In this document: piece after piece, positions 14,952 through 22,069 of the stretch | How the letters are laid out: the number at the start of each line of letters is the position of its first letter | How positions within the stretch are numbered: the stretch's first letter is position 1 | From: an uncultured Propionibacteriaceae bacterium | GTDB lineage: Bacteria; Actinomycetota; Actinomycetes; Propionibacteriales; Propionibacteriaceae | DNA: 32,394 nucleotides | Direction: 5' to 3' | NCBI GenBank assembly: GCA_937988865.1 | Contig: CALKHV010000175.1 | Location: 1-32,394, forward strand | Notes under the pieces: generated by a model | What the model was told of the DNA's origin: nothing | The model's database searches: none | Seen by the model: the letters and a program-made list of their open reading frames with translations, nothing else | Position numbers and translations under genes: made by a program

Positions 14952-16652
14952 TCAGGGCAGCAGCCAGCTGAGGACAGGGGTGGACATGAGTCCGGAAAGG
15001 ACGCAGAGCAGGACCAGCAGGATCAGGCTCCAGGGAATCATGCGTCGCAGGATCGCGGACTCGGCCCCGGGAATGCCGATGGCGGTCGAGGCGACCGAGA
15101 GGGACTGCGGGGAGATCATCTTGCCGACCACACCGCCGACGCCACCGCCGCCGACGAGCAGCATGCGCATCTCGTCCACGGAGAGGTGCGCGCCCGCGCC
15201 GCCGATCTGTTCGCCGACCCCGGACTGGAGTCCGGAGAAGAGGATGTTGGCGGACGTGTCCGAGCCGGTGACGTAGGTGCCGATCCACCCGAGGACGGGA
15301 GCGAAGAACGGGTAGAGGGCTCCGGTGGTGGCGATGAAGAGGCCCAGCGCGAGTGTCTGCCCGGAGTCACCCATGACGTAGGCGAGTGCGACGACGGAAC
15401 CGATGGTGAGGGCGGTGAAGCGGAGCCGCTTCGCGTTGGTCCAGAGGACCCCGAAGATCGCGGGCAGCGTCATACGGTAGATGAGGCCGACGACGACGGC
15501 GACGAGGGCGAGGAGGATGCCCGGGGTCGAGGCCCACGCGAAGTGGTAGGTCTGATGGGACGCCGGGGCGCCCGCGACGTTGTTCATCCCGGCCAGCAGC
15601 GGCCACGAGAACTCGAGATCGGTCGAGACCAGCGCCGCCTTGACCCTCGGGATCGCGGCGATGCTGAACACGACGATGACCAGGGCGTAGGGCACCAGTG
15701 CCATGAGGATGCGTCGGGTGGTGAGGGCGGAGTCCTTCACGTCGGCCGGGGTGTGCACGGTCAGGTGCTGCTCGAGCGCGGGGTCGATCGGCTGGGCCAC
15801 GCGGTGGACGGCTGTCTCACCTCCGCGGGGCTTCCAGAAGCGCAGGAAGCCGATGGCGACAACGACGCTGACGACGGCGGCCACGGCCTCCGTGAGGTTG
15901 TAGAGCGGGGTGCTCGACACGATCCACTTGGTGACACCGAAGCTTGCGGCGACCACCAGGCCGAAGGGCCAGACCTCCTTGACACCCTTCATCCCGTCCA
16001 TGACGGCGAGCAGGAGGAAGGGCACGATGAGGCAGAGGATGGCGGTCATGCGTCCCGAGATCGTGGCGATCGGGATGACGTCGTCGAAGCCGCCGGCCTT
16101 GGCGGCCATGATCACCGGAAGTCCCACGGCGCCGAAGGCCACGGGAACGGTGTTGGCCAGGAGGGCCGTCATCGCCGACCTCAGGGGGCTGAACCCGATG
16201 GCGACCAGCATGGCCGCCGTGATCGCCACCGGGGCGCCGAAGCCTGCCAGAGCCTCGAGCAGCCCACCGAAGCAGAAGGCGATGAGCAGGGCGAGGACGC
16301 GCGGGTCATCGCTGAGAAGGAAGAACGTGCGCTTGAGGTCGTCGAACCGGCCCGAGGCGACGGTCACCTCGTACATCCAGATGGCGGTGAGGAGGATCCA
16401 GACGATCGGGAAGAGACCGTAGACGAAGCCGTGGAGGCTGGTGCCGACCGCCATGGACGCCGGCATGCCGAAGGCCGTGACCGCGACGACGAATGCGACG
16501 ACCCACGACACCGCCCCCGCCAGGTGGGCCTTCCAGCGCAGGACACCCAGGGTCACCAGCATCGTGAGGATCGGGAGGGCGGCCACCAGGGCCGAGAGCC
16601 ACCGACGATCGAAGGGATTCGTGTCGGGGGTGAAGGCATCGAGGAGAACCAT
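14952..16652 (-). CDS. lctP: L-lactate permease (LctP family)
   Basis: A 566-residue polytopic membrane transporter of the LctP/LldP family, with about a dozen hydrophobic segments spread evenly through the chain. Recognisable family blocks are LEALAGFGAPVAITAAML, ANTVPVAFGAVGLPVIMA, GWIGTYVTGSDTSANILF, and LQSGVGEQIGGAG. Known members co-transport lactate or glycolate with H+. It heads the lactate operon; lutA starts 26 bp after its stop. ATG 16652 is preceded by GGAG at five bases. The promoter, with two operators, lies 40-95 bases upstream (see separate entries). Confidence 0.95.
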   Translation of the reverse strand: MVLLDAFTPDTNPFDRRWLSALVAALPILTMLVTLGVLRWKAHLAGAVSWVVAFVVAVTAFGMPASMAVGTSLHGFVYGLFPIVWILLTAIWMYEVTVASGRFDDLKRTFFLLSDDPRVLALLIAFCFGGLLEALAGFGAPVAITAAMLVAIGFSPLRSAMTALLANTVPVAFGAVGLPVIMAAKAGGFDDVIPIATISGRMTAILCLIVPFLLLAVMDGMKGVKEVWPFGLVVAASFGVTKWIVSSTPLYNLTEAVAAVVSVVVAIGFLRFWKPRGGETAVHRVAQPIDPALEQHLTVHTPADVKDSALTTRRILMALVPYALVIVVFSIAAIPRVKAALVSTDLEFSWPLLAGMNNVAGAPASHQTYHFAWASTPGILLALVAVVVGLIYRMTLPAIFGVLWTNAKRLRFTALTIGSVVALAYVMGDSGQTLALGLFIATTGALYPFFAPVLGWIGTYVTGSDTSANILFSGLQSGVGEQIGGAGAHLSVDEMRMLLVGGGGVGGVVGKMISPQSLSVASTAIGIPGAESAILRRMIPWSLILLVLLCVLSGLMSTPVLSWLLP

Positions 16653-16690
16653 GGAGACTCCGTTGATCTCTGCGGCTGGGATCGACCAAA

Positions 16691-16701
16691 TGGTCAGACC
16701 A
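16691..16701. promoter_or_regulatory. LldR/FadR-type operator O1
   Basis: TGGTCAGACCA is an 11-bp perfect dyad (odd centre) that fits TNGTNNNACNA, the motif I recall for Corynebacterium LldR and related FadR-family GntR regulators. It lies just downstream of the predicted lctP transcription start. An adjoining GACCAAATGGTC (16684-16695) adds a partial third half-site. Confidence 0.75.
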
Positions 16702-16709
16702 AAAGCTGA

Positions 16710-16720
16710 TGGTCAGACCA
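16710..16720. promoter_or_regulatory. LldR/FadR-type operator O2
   Basis: A second, identical TGGTCAGACCA. Its centre is 19 bp from that of O1 and it overlaps the -10 box of the lctP promoter. Binding here would block RNA polymerase directly. The divergent GntR gene at 16831 is the natural candidate ligand-sensing repressor. Confidence 0.75.
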
Positions 16721-16745
16721 TATCTCTCCCTCCTTCCCCTGTCAA
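16717..16745 (-). promoter_or_regulatory. lctP-lutABC promoter
   Basis: On the minus strand a perfect TTGACA (16745-16740) is separated by 17 bases from TATGGT (16722-16717). This is the best sigma-70-like promoter in the window. The -10 overlaps operator O2, and O1 lies in the early transcribed region, a classical repression layout. Confidence 0.75.
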
Positions 16746-16830
16746 CGCCCGGCGCGTGACCCGGCCAGGGCTCCGCCCGCGCGGACCTCCCTCCACGAAC
16801 CGCACCCCCGGTGGTGACACACTTGGGCCC

Positions 16831-17571
16831 ATGGTGAGCACGGCGGACCCGGAGCACTCGGGCGACGAGACCGCCGAGGAGACCCTCGTCGGGTATGACC
16901 TCGTCATGGCCCACCTCACCGAGGGAATCCTCGATCGTGTCTACGTGGCAGGCAGCCAACTGCCCACCGAGCGCCAGCTCGCTGCCGACCTCGGCGTCAG
17001 CCGCAGCGCCGTGCGCGAGGCGATCAAGGTGCTCCAGGCGCAGGGCATCATCACCACCGGCGCCGGGCGCGCCCACGGCACCAGGATCTCGACCACCCCC
17101 AGTTCCGCCTTCGGACGCATGCTCCGCCTCCACCTGGCGCTGGGCTCGACCGACTTCGGGGAACTGACCGACACCCGCGTCGTCCTCGAACGCGCGGCCG
17201 TGGCGGCTGCGGCGCTGAGGGCGACCCCCGAAGCGCTGGAGATCGCCCGGACGCTCGCCTGGCGCATGACCCTGACCACGGGTTCGGAGGAGTTCAACCA
17301 ACTCGACACCGACTTCCACGTGGCCCTCGCCGAGGTCGGCGAGAACCGCCTCATCGGCGACTTCACCGTGGCGATCCGGCAGGCGGTCGCCCCCATCATC
17401 CGCGTGGCGCAGTCGACGGTCGCCGACTGGGAGGCCCTTCGCCGACGACTGGCGACCGAACACCTCGGAATCCTCGAAGCGGTCGAGGGCGGACGGGCGG
17501 ACGAAGCCGCCGACCTCACCGAGCGACACATCCGGGGCGCCCACGAAGCCCTGTCGATCGGGTCAGCGTAG
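16831..17571 (+). CDS. GntR-family regulator, FadR/LldR type
   Basis: A 246-residue transcription factor. Residues ~25-95 form a GntR winged helix-turn-helix (GSQLPTERQLAADLGVSRSA, then REAIKVLQAQGIITT). Residues ~105-240 form an FCD ligand domain with likely metal-binding residues in the LDTDFHVAL, EHLGIL and ERHIRGA segments. It is divergent from lctP-lutABC and two TNGTNNNACNA operators lie between them, so it is very probably the lactate-responsive repressor of that operon (inference from context). Starts at ATG 16831 or GTG 16834 are possible; there is no ribosome site. CACACT lies seven bases upstream, close to a leaderless -10. Confidence 0.9.
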   Translation: MVSTADPEHSGDETAEETLVGYDLVMAHLTEGILDRVYVAGSQLPTERQLAADLGVSRSAVREAIKVLQAQGIITTGAGRAHGTRISTTPSSAFGRMLRLHLALGSTDFGELTDTRVVLERAAVAAAALRATPEALEIARTLAWRMTLTTGSEEFNQLDTDFHVALAEVGENRLIGDFTVAIRQAVAPIIRVAQSTVADWEALRRRLATEHLGILEAVEGGRADEAADLTERHIRGAHEALSIGSA

Positions 17572-17605
17572 GCGTGGCCAACGGGCGTCCCGGCCGCCCC
17601 GACGA

Positions 17606-19255
17606 TCAGCCGCGTCGCAGCCGCCGGACCACCGGTGCCAGGAGGTCGTCGACCTCGCGGAGGTGAAGCACGCGTGCCCCCACCAGGAAGACGGCCCCGA
17701 AGAGCACGCCGGCCGCGGCGAGCACCGCCACGTGGGTGAGCCACGCGTCCCCGAACCTGCCCGCCCACCAGACCAGCCCGGCCGCAGCAGCGGCGGCGAC
17801 CACGGACGCGAGCGCCAACCGGACGTACAACCTCACCACGGACGCCAACCCGATCCCGTCAAGTTGCCTGCGGGCTACCAGGACGAAGACCGTCCCTGCC
17901 ACGATGTTGGCGACCGTCTGGCCCGAGGCGATGGTCACGACGGCCCAGCGTCCCGGGACGTACAGCGCACCGACCGCGAACCCCACCTGGACGACGGTCA
18001 GGAGGATCTGCAACCACAGGTTCGTGCGTCCGTCTTCCCGGGCGAAGCAGTAGCGCTGCTGCAACGTGGTGACACCGAAGGCCATCGTCCCGATCGCCAT
18101 CACCGCCAGGATCTCGGACGCGTCGCGCACCTCGCGCGCATTGAAACCGGGGAACAACACCCCCATCACCGGGCGGGCGAGCACCATCATCGCGAGGGAC
18201 GCCGGGATGATCCCCACGGCCGGCATCGCGAGGCCCTGCCTGAGGACGCCCCGCATCCCCGGGACGTCCCGGTCGTGCCAGATGCGGCTCATCCGCGGGT
18301 AGAGGGCGGTCAGGATCGACGTCGTGATGAACGAGTGGGGCAGCATGAACACGAGGAACGCGTTGGCCTGCGCCGCGATGGACGCGACCGCGAGGTTCCC
18401 GGGCCGGGCCCTCACATGCGTCATGACCCACTGCGCGAACAGTCCGCCGAACTGGGCGATGACCAGGGCGGTGAAACTCCACACGACGATCCGCGAGACC
18501 GCGCCGAAACCCTGGCCGCGCAGGCCCCAGCGCGGCGTCCACCTGAAGCCTGTCCGGCGCAGCGGGATGAGCAGCACCAGGCCCTGCAGCGCGATGCCGG
18601 CCGTGGACGATCCCGCCAGCACCCACACCATCGCAGGCGTCCAGGTGGCAGGGTCGACCTGCTTCGACCACATCACGAGGAAGGTCACGAGCCCGGCGAT
18701 CTGGACGACGTTCGCCAGCACGGGCGACCACATGTAGGACGCGAACTCCCCGCGCGAGTTGAGCACCTGTCCGAGCACCGCGTAGAGACCGTAGAACATG
18801 ATCTGCGGCAGGCAGATGTAGGCGAAGAACACGGCCAACTGGTGGGCCGGGCCCGCGAGGTCGGACGTCGCCGACACCAGCCAGGGCGCCGCGAGCGTCG
18901 CTGCGAGAGTCACGACCGCGATCAGGGCCAGGGAGGCGGTGAGCAGCCGATCGACGAAGTCCTGTCCCCCGTCCGGACGTTTCATGGCCTTGGTGATCTG
19001 CGGGATCAGGATCGCGTTGAGCACCCCTGCCGACAGCAGGATGTAGACGTAGTTCGGCAGGGTGTTCGCGACGGCGAACGCGTCCGCCGACAGCGACAGA
19101 CCCACGACGCTCGCGAGCAGTGACGTGCGGACCAGCCCGAGGACCCGGGAGACCAGCGTCCCGGCGGCCATGATCGCGGACGCACGCCCGACCGACTGTT
19201 CAACCACCGGTGCGCCTGCGCCGGGATCGTCGTCAGGACGTCCGCGTCCGGTCAA
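17606..19255 (-). CDS. murJ: Lipid II flippase MurJ (MviN)
   Basis: A 549-residue polytopic membrane protein with about 14 hydrophobic segments. Family signatures are AAGTLVSRVLGLVR at the first helix, ALYPRMSRIWHD mid-protein, QRYCFAREDGRTN, and MLPHSFITTSILTALYP. MurJ moves lipid-linked peptidoglycan precursors across the membrane. It is of bacterial length, without the large C-terminal pseudokinase extension found in mycobacterial MviN. The frame opens with TTG 19255, which overlaps the lysC stop as TTGA. GTG codons further in are alternatives, so the exact N-terminus is uncertain. Co-transcription and coupling with lysC are likely. Confidence 0.92.
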   Translation of the reverse strand: MTGRGRPDDDPGAGAPVVEQSVGRASAIMAAGTLVSRVLGLVRTSLLASVVGLSLSADAFAVANTLPNYVYILLSAGVLNAILIPQITKAMKRPDGGQDFVDRLLTASLALIAVVTLAATLAAPWLVSATSDLAGPAHQLAVFFAYICLPQIMFYGLYAVLGQVLNSRGEFASYMWSPVLANVVQIAGLVTFLVMWSKQVDPATWTPAMVWVLAGSSTAGIALQGLVLLIPLRRTGFRWTPRWGLRGQGFGAVSRIVVWSFTALVIAQFGGLFAQWVMTHVRARPGNLAVASIAAQANAFLVFMLPHSFITTSILTALYPRMSRIWHDRDVPGMRGVLRQGLAMPAVGIIPASLAMMVLARPVMGVLFPGFNAREVRDASEILAVMAIGTMAFGVTTLQQRYCFAREDGRTNLWLQILLTVVQVGFAVGALYVPGRWAVVTIASGQTVANIVAGTVFVLVARRQLDGIGLASVVRLYVRLALASVVAAAAAAGLVWWAGRFGDAWLTHVAVLAAAGVLFGAVFLVGARVLHLREVDDLLAPVVRRLRRG

Positions 19256-19770
19256 CGACCGGTGCCGCCGTACACGACCGCCTCACCGCCGGAATCGAGG
19301 CCGAACGCCGTGTGGGCGGCCTGGACGGCGCGGTCGAGGGCCTCGTCGGCGACGACCACCGAGATGCGGATCTCGGACGTCGAGATCATCCCGATGTTCA
19401 CATCGGCCTTGGCCAGGGCGTTGAAGAAGGACGCGGTCACGCCGGGGTGGGAGCGCATGCCCACGCCGATGACCGAGACCTTGCCGATCTGGTCGTCGTA
19501 CAACAACTCCTGGAAGCCGATCCGCTCCTGCACCCCGTGGAGGGCCTCGATGGCCTTGCGTCCGTCGGTCTTGGGAAGTGTGAACGAGATGTCGGTGCGT
19601 CCCGAGGCGACGCTCGAGACGTTCTGGACGATCATGTCGATGTTGATGTCGTTCGCGGCCACGGTGTCGAAGATCGCGGCCGCCTCTCCGGGACGATCGG
19701 GGACGCCGACAACCGTGATCTTGGCCTCACTACGATCGTGGGCGACGCCGCTGATCAGCGCTTGCTCCAT
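19252..19770 (-). other. Probable internal start for the aspartokinase beta subunit
   Basis: Codon 250 of lysC is ATG (19770), preceded by GAGGAAGGAAACCCG, a good ribosome site inside the reading frame. Translation from here gives a 172-residue ACT-domain polypeptide starting MEQALISGVAHDRSEAKIT. In Corynebacterium glutamicum an in-frame start at Met250 produces the beta subunit of an alpha2beta2 enzyme. Both position and sequence match that known case. Confidence 0.75.
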
Positions 19771-20517
19771 CGGGTTTCCTTCCTCAATGTCCTTGACCCA
19801 GGTGCCGGGCTTGTCCGAGAACGACGACCGCACGTGAACGGGGACGTTCTCGCGGCGCGCGTACTCGACGCACCGCAGGTGCAGGATCTTCGCCCCACAG
19901 GCTGCCATCTCGAGCATCTCTTCGTAACTGATCTCAGGGATGCGACGTGCGCCGGGAACGATGCGCGGATCTGCTGTGAACACCCCGTCGACGTCGGTGT
20001 AGATCTCGCAGTACTGCGCACCCAACGCACCGGCCAGGGCAACAGCCGTCGTGTCGGACGCACCGCGTCCGAGGGTCGTGATGTCCTTCGTCGTCTGCGA
20101 GACGCCCTGGAAGCCGGCCACGATCACGATGTCGCCCTCGTCGAGGGCCGAGACGATGCGTCCGGGGGTGATGTCGATGATGCGCGCGTTGCCGTGCGCG
20201 GACGTGGTGATGACGCCGGCCTGCGACCCGGTGAAGCTGCGGGCCTGGACGCCGAGGTCCGACAGCGCCATGGCCAGCAGCGCGGCGCTCTGGCGCTCAC
20301 CGGTCGTCAGCAACATGTCGAGTTCGCGGGGAGCCGGCTGCGGCGACACCTGCAGCGCGAGGTCGAGCAACTCGTCCGTGGTGTCACCCATCGCCGAGAT
20401 GACGACGACCACCTCGTTGCCCGCCTGTTTGGTGCCGAGGATGCGTCGCGCCACGCGCTTGATCGACGCGGCGTCCGCCACTGATGAACCACCGAACTTC
20501 TGCACGACCCGAGCCAT
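19252..20517 (-). CDS. lysC: Aspartate kinase
   Basis: A 421-residue aspartokinase, the first enzyme of the lysine, threonine, methionine and diaminopimelate branch. The kinase domain begins VVQKFGGSSVADAASIKRVA and contains TTGERQSAALLAMAL, LGRGASDTTAVALAGAL and EIYTDVDGVFTADPR. Two ACT domains follow (~residues 260-421), including VQNVSSVASGRTDISFTLP and ISTSEIRISV, the region where feedback-resistance changes occur in Corynebacterium. ATG 20517 has a strong AGGAGGTG site. A -10-like TACAGT lies at 20549-20544. Asd, the usual downstream partner, is absent and murJ follows instead. Confidence 0.96.
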   Translation of the reverse strand: MARVVQKFGGSSVADAASIKRVARRILGTKQAGNEVVVVISAMGDTTDELLDLALQVSPQPAPRELDMLLTTGERQSAALLAMALSDLGVQARSFTGSQAGVITTSAHGNARIIDITPGRIVSALDEGDIVIVAGFQGVSQTTKDITTLGRGASDTTAVALAGALGAQYCEIYTDVDGVFTADPRIVPGARRIPEISYEEMLEMAACGAKILHLRCVEYARRENVPVHVRSSFSDKPGTWVKDIEEGNPMEQALISGVAHDRSEAKITVVGVPDRPGEAAAIFDTVAANDINIDMIVQNVSSVASGRTDISFTLPKTDGRKAIEALHGVQERIGFQELLYDDQIGKVSVIGVGMRSHPGVTASFFNALAKADVNIGMISTSEIRISVVVADEALDRAVQAAHTAFGLDSGGEAVVYGGTGR

Positions 20518-20543
20518 CGCACCTCCTGAGAATCCGTCGCCCC

Positions 20544-20549
20544 ACTGTA
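20544..20549 (-). promoter_or_regulatory. Possible -10 box of the lysC-murJ promoter
   Basis: TACAGT on the minus strand lies 26 bases upstream of the lysC start. It leaves room for a short leader containing the AGGAGGTG site. No good -35 is visible at 17-18 bases. Confidence 0.4.
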
Positions 20550-20588
20550 GCGGGGCGAGGGCCCGATTCCGTTCCCGGCGCAGGCTCC

Positions 20589-20594
20589 TAGGAT
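20589..20594 (+). promoter_or_regulatory. -10 box of a leaderless promoter (DUF1707 gene)
   Basis: TAGGAT is followed by six bases and GTG 20601. The spacing equals that of the other leaderless promoters in this window and supports GTG 20601, not ATG 20610, as the start. Confidence 0.55.
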
Positions 20595-20600
20595 GGTGGT

Positions 20601-21005
20601 GTGACAACGATGGAACCGCGGATCGGCGACCACGAACGGGACGCGGCCGTGGAGCGCCTCCGTGAGCACCACGCCGAGGGACGCCTCGACCTCTCGGAGT
20701 TCACCGATCGGATGAACCGGGCCCTGGAGGCACGCACCCAGTCCGACCTCGACCCGTTGTTCGCCGACCTGCCCTCCACGCCGCCGCCCACCTACCTGCC
20801 GGCACCGATCGCTGCCGTCCCTGACGAGGTCGTGCCGGGCCCCGCCAACCGTGCGCCCGCCTGGCTCAACGCGCTCGCCGGGGCTGCGTTCCCGATCGCC
20901 CTGATCATCTGTTTCGCCACCGGCTGGCGATTCTGGTGGGTGATCCTCCTGCCCATGGTGCTGGGCGCCCTGACGTCGTCCTGGCGCAAGGGGTCGGGAC
21001 GCTGA
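20601..21005 (+). CDS. DUF1707 (SHOCT-like) membrane protein
   Basis: About 134 residues. The N-terminal ~55 residues are a DUF1707 domain: RIGDHERDAAVERLREHHAE, then GRLDLSEFTDRMNRAL, ending at LFADLP. A Pro-rich linker leads to two short hydrophobic helices (NALAGAAFPIALIICFATG and FWWVILLPMVLGAL) and a basic tail. This architecture is frequent in actinobacteria and has no established function; related proteins are sometimes called SHOCT-like or cell-wall-associated. The leaderless promoter at 20589 favours GTG 20601. It is divergent from lysC. Confidence 0.85.
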   Translation: MTTMEPRIGDHERDAAVERLREHHAEGRLDLSEFTDRMNRALEARTQSDLDPLFADLPSTPPPTYLPAPIAAVPDEVVPGPANRAPAWLNALAGAAFPIALIICFATGWRFWWVILLPMVLGALTSSWRKGSGR

Positions 21006-21057
21006 TCGCGGCCGCAACAGCTTGAATCCCGTTCCGACTGGACGCGCCGCGAAATCC

Positions 21058-21063
21058 TAAGCT
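21058..21063 (+). promoter_or_regulatory. -10 box of a leaderless promoter (oxidoreductase gene)
   Basis: TAAGCT is followed by GGGCAC and ATG 21070, the TANNNT-N6-start arrangement, with no ribosome site between. No clear -35 is seen. Confidence 0.55.
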
Positions 21064-21069
21064 GGGCAC

Positions 21070-22068
21070 ATGGCGACCATCAGGTGGGGCATCGCGGGAC
21101 CAGGCCAGGCTGCCGCCTTGATGGCGGACGACTTCAGACACACGACCGGTGGCGAGCTGGTCGCGGTGGCGTCCCGCTCGACTGAACGGGCGCAGAAGTA
21201 CGCGGCCGCCCACCACGTGCCACACGTCCACGGGTCGTACCGCGAACTCCTCGCCGATCCCGACGTCGACCTCGTCTACATCTCCACCCCGACCGCTCAG
21301 CACCGGACGCTGGCCCTGGCCGCGATCGGGGCGGGCAAGGGCGTCCTCGTGGAGAAGTCGTTCACCGCGACGCCCACAGGCGCCCAGCAGATCGTGGACG
21401 CCGCCCGCGCCCGCAAAGTGTTCGCGATGGAGGGAATGTGGACGCGCTTCCAACCGGCCATCCGTCGCCTGCGTGACCTCGTCAACGAGGGGGCACTCGG
21501 TGAGATCCGCAACGTCCAGGGCGACCTGTGCGCCGGACGCGTCTTCTCTCCCCACGACCGCCTCTTCGACCCCGCACTGGGTGGTGGCGCCATGCTCGAC
21601 CTCGGCGTCTACGTGCTGGCCTTCACGCGCGACGTGATCGACGCCATGCCCACGCGCCTGGTCGTGCAGGGCAATCGTTACCGCAACGGGGTCGATTCAG
21701 ACTTCGGGATGCTCCTCGACTACGGCGACGGACGCTCGGCCACCCTCAACTGCTCCCTGCGCTACCAGGGCCCCGGACGCATGGTCGTCATCGGGACGCA
21801 CGGCTGGGCCGAGGTGATGCCCCGCTTCCACCACCCCACCCGATTGGCGGTGCACGTCGGCGGTGCCATCCCGCGCACCTACGAACTGCCTCCTGCCGGC
21901 AACGGCTATTCGCACGAGATCCAGGCGGTCAACGACGCGCTTCACGCCAGGCTGCTCGAACAGCCCCTGATGCCGCTGCAGCACACCCTCGACGTCCAGG
22001 CGATGATGGCTGAGGGCCTGGCGCAGCTGGGTGTCACGCCGGTCGACGACGACACCCAGCTCGGCTGA
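21070..22068 (+). CDS. Gfo/Idh/MocA-family oxidoreductase, dihydrodiol-dehydrogenase-like
   Basis: A 332-residue NAD(P)-dependent oxidoreductase. The Rossmann domain begins RWGIAGPGQAAALMADDF and continues with VYISTPTAQH. The C-terminal substrate domain has GEIRNVQGDL and GGGAMLDLGVYVLAF. The phrase FAMEGMWTRFQPA is characteristic of the dimeric dihydrodiol dehydrogenase (DHDH) branch. The family EKP motif reads EKS (VEKSFTATP), so the usual proline is replaced while the lysine is kept. The substrate is unknown, probably a sugar or diol. The stop lies one base before the convergent ileS stop. The start has a leaderless-type promoter. Confidence 0.88.
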   Translation: MATIRWGIAGPGQAAALMADDFRHTTGGELVAVASRSTERAQKYAAAHHVPHVHGSYRELLADPDVDLVYISTPTAQHRTLALAAIGAGKGVLVEKSFTATPTGAQQIVDAARARKVFAMEGMWTRFQPAIRRLRDLVNEGALGEIRNVQGDLCAGRVFSPHDRLFDPALGGGAMLDLGVYVLAFTRDVIDAMPTRLVVQGNRYRNGVDSDFGMLLDYGDGRSATLNCSLRYQGPGRMVVIGTHGWAEVMPRFHHPTRLAVHVGGAIPRTYELPPAGNGYSHEIQAVNDALHARLLEQPLMPLQHTLDVQAMMAEGLAQLGVTPVDDDTQLG

Positions 22069-22069
22069 C

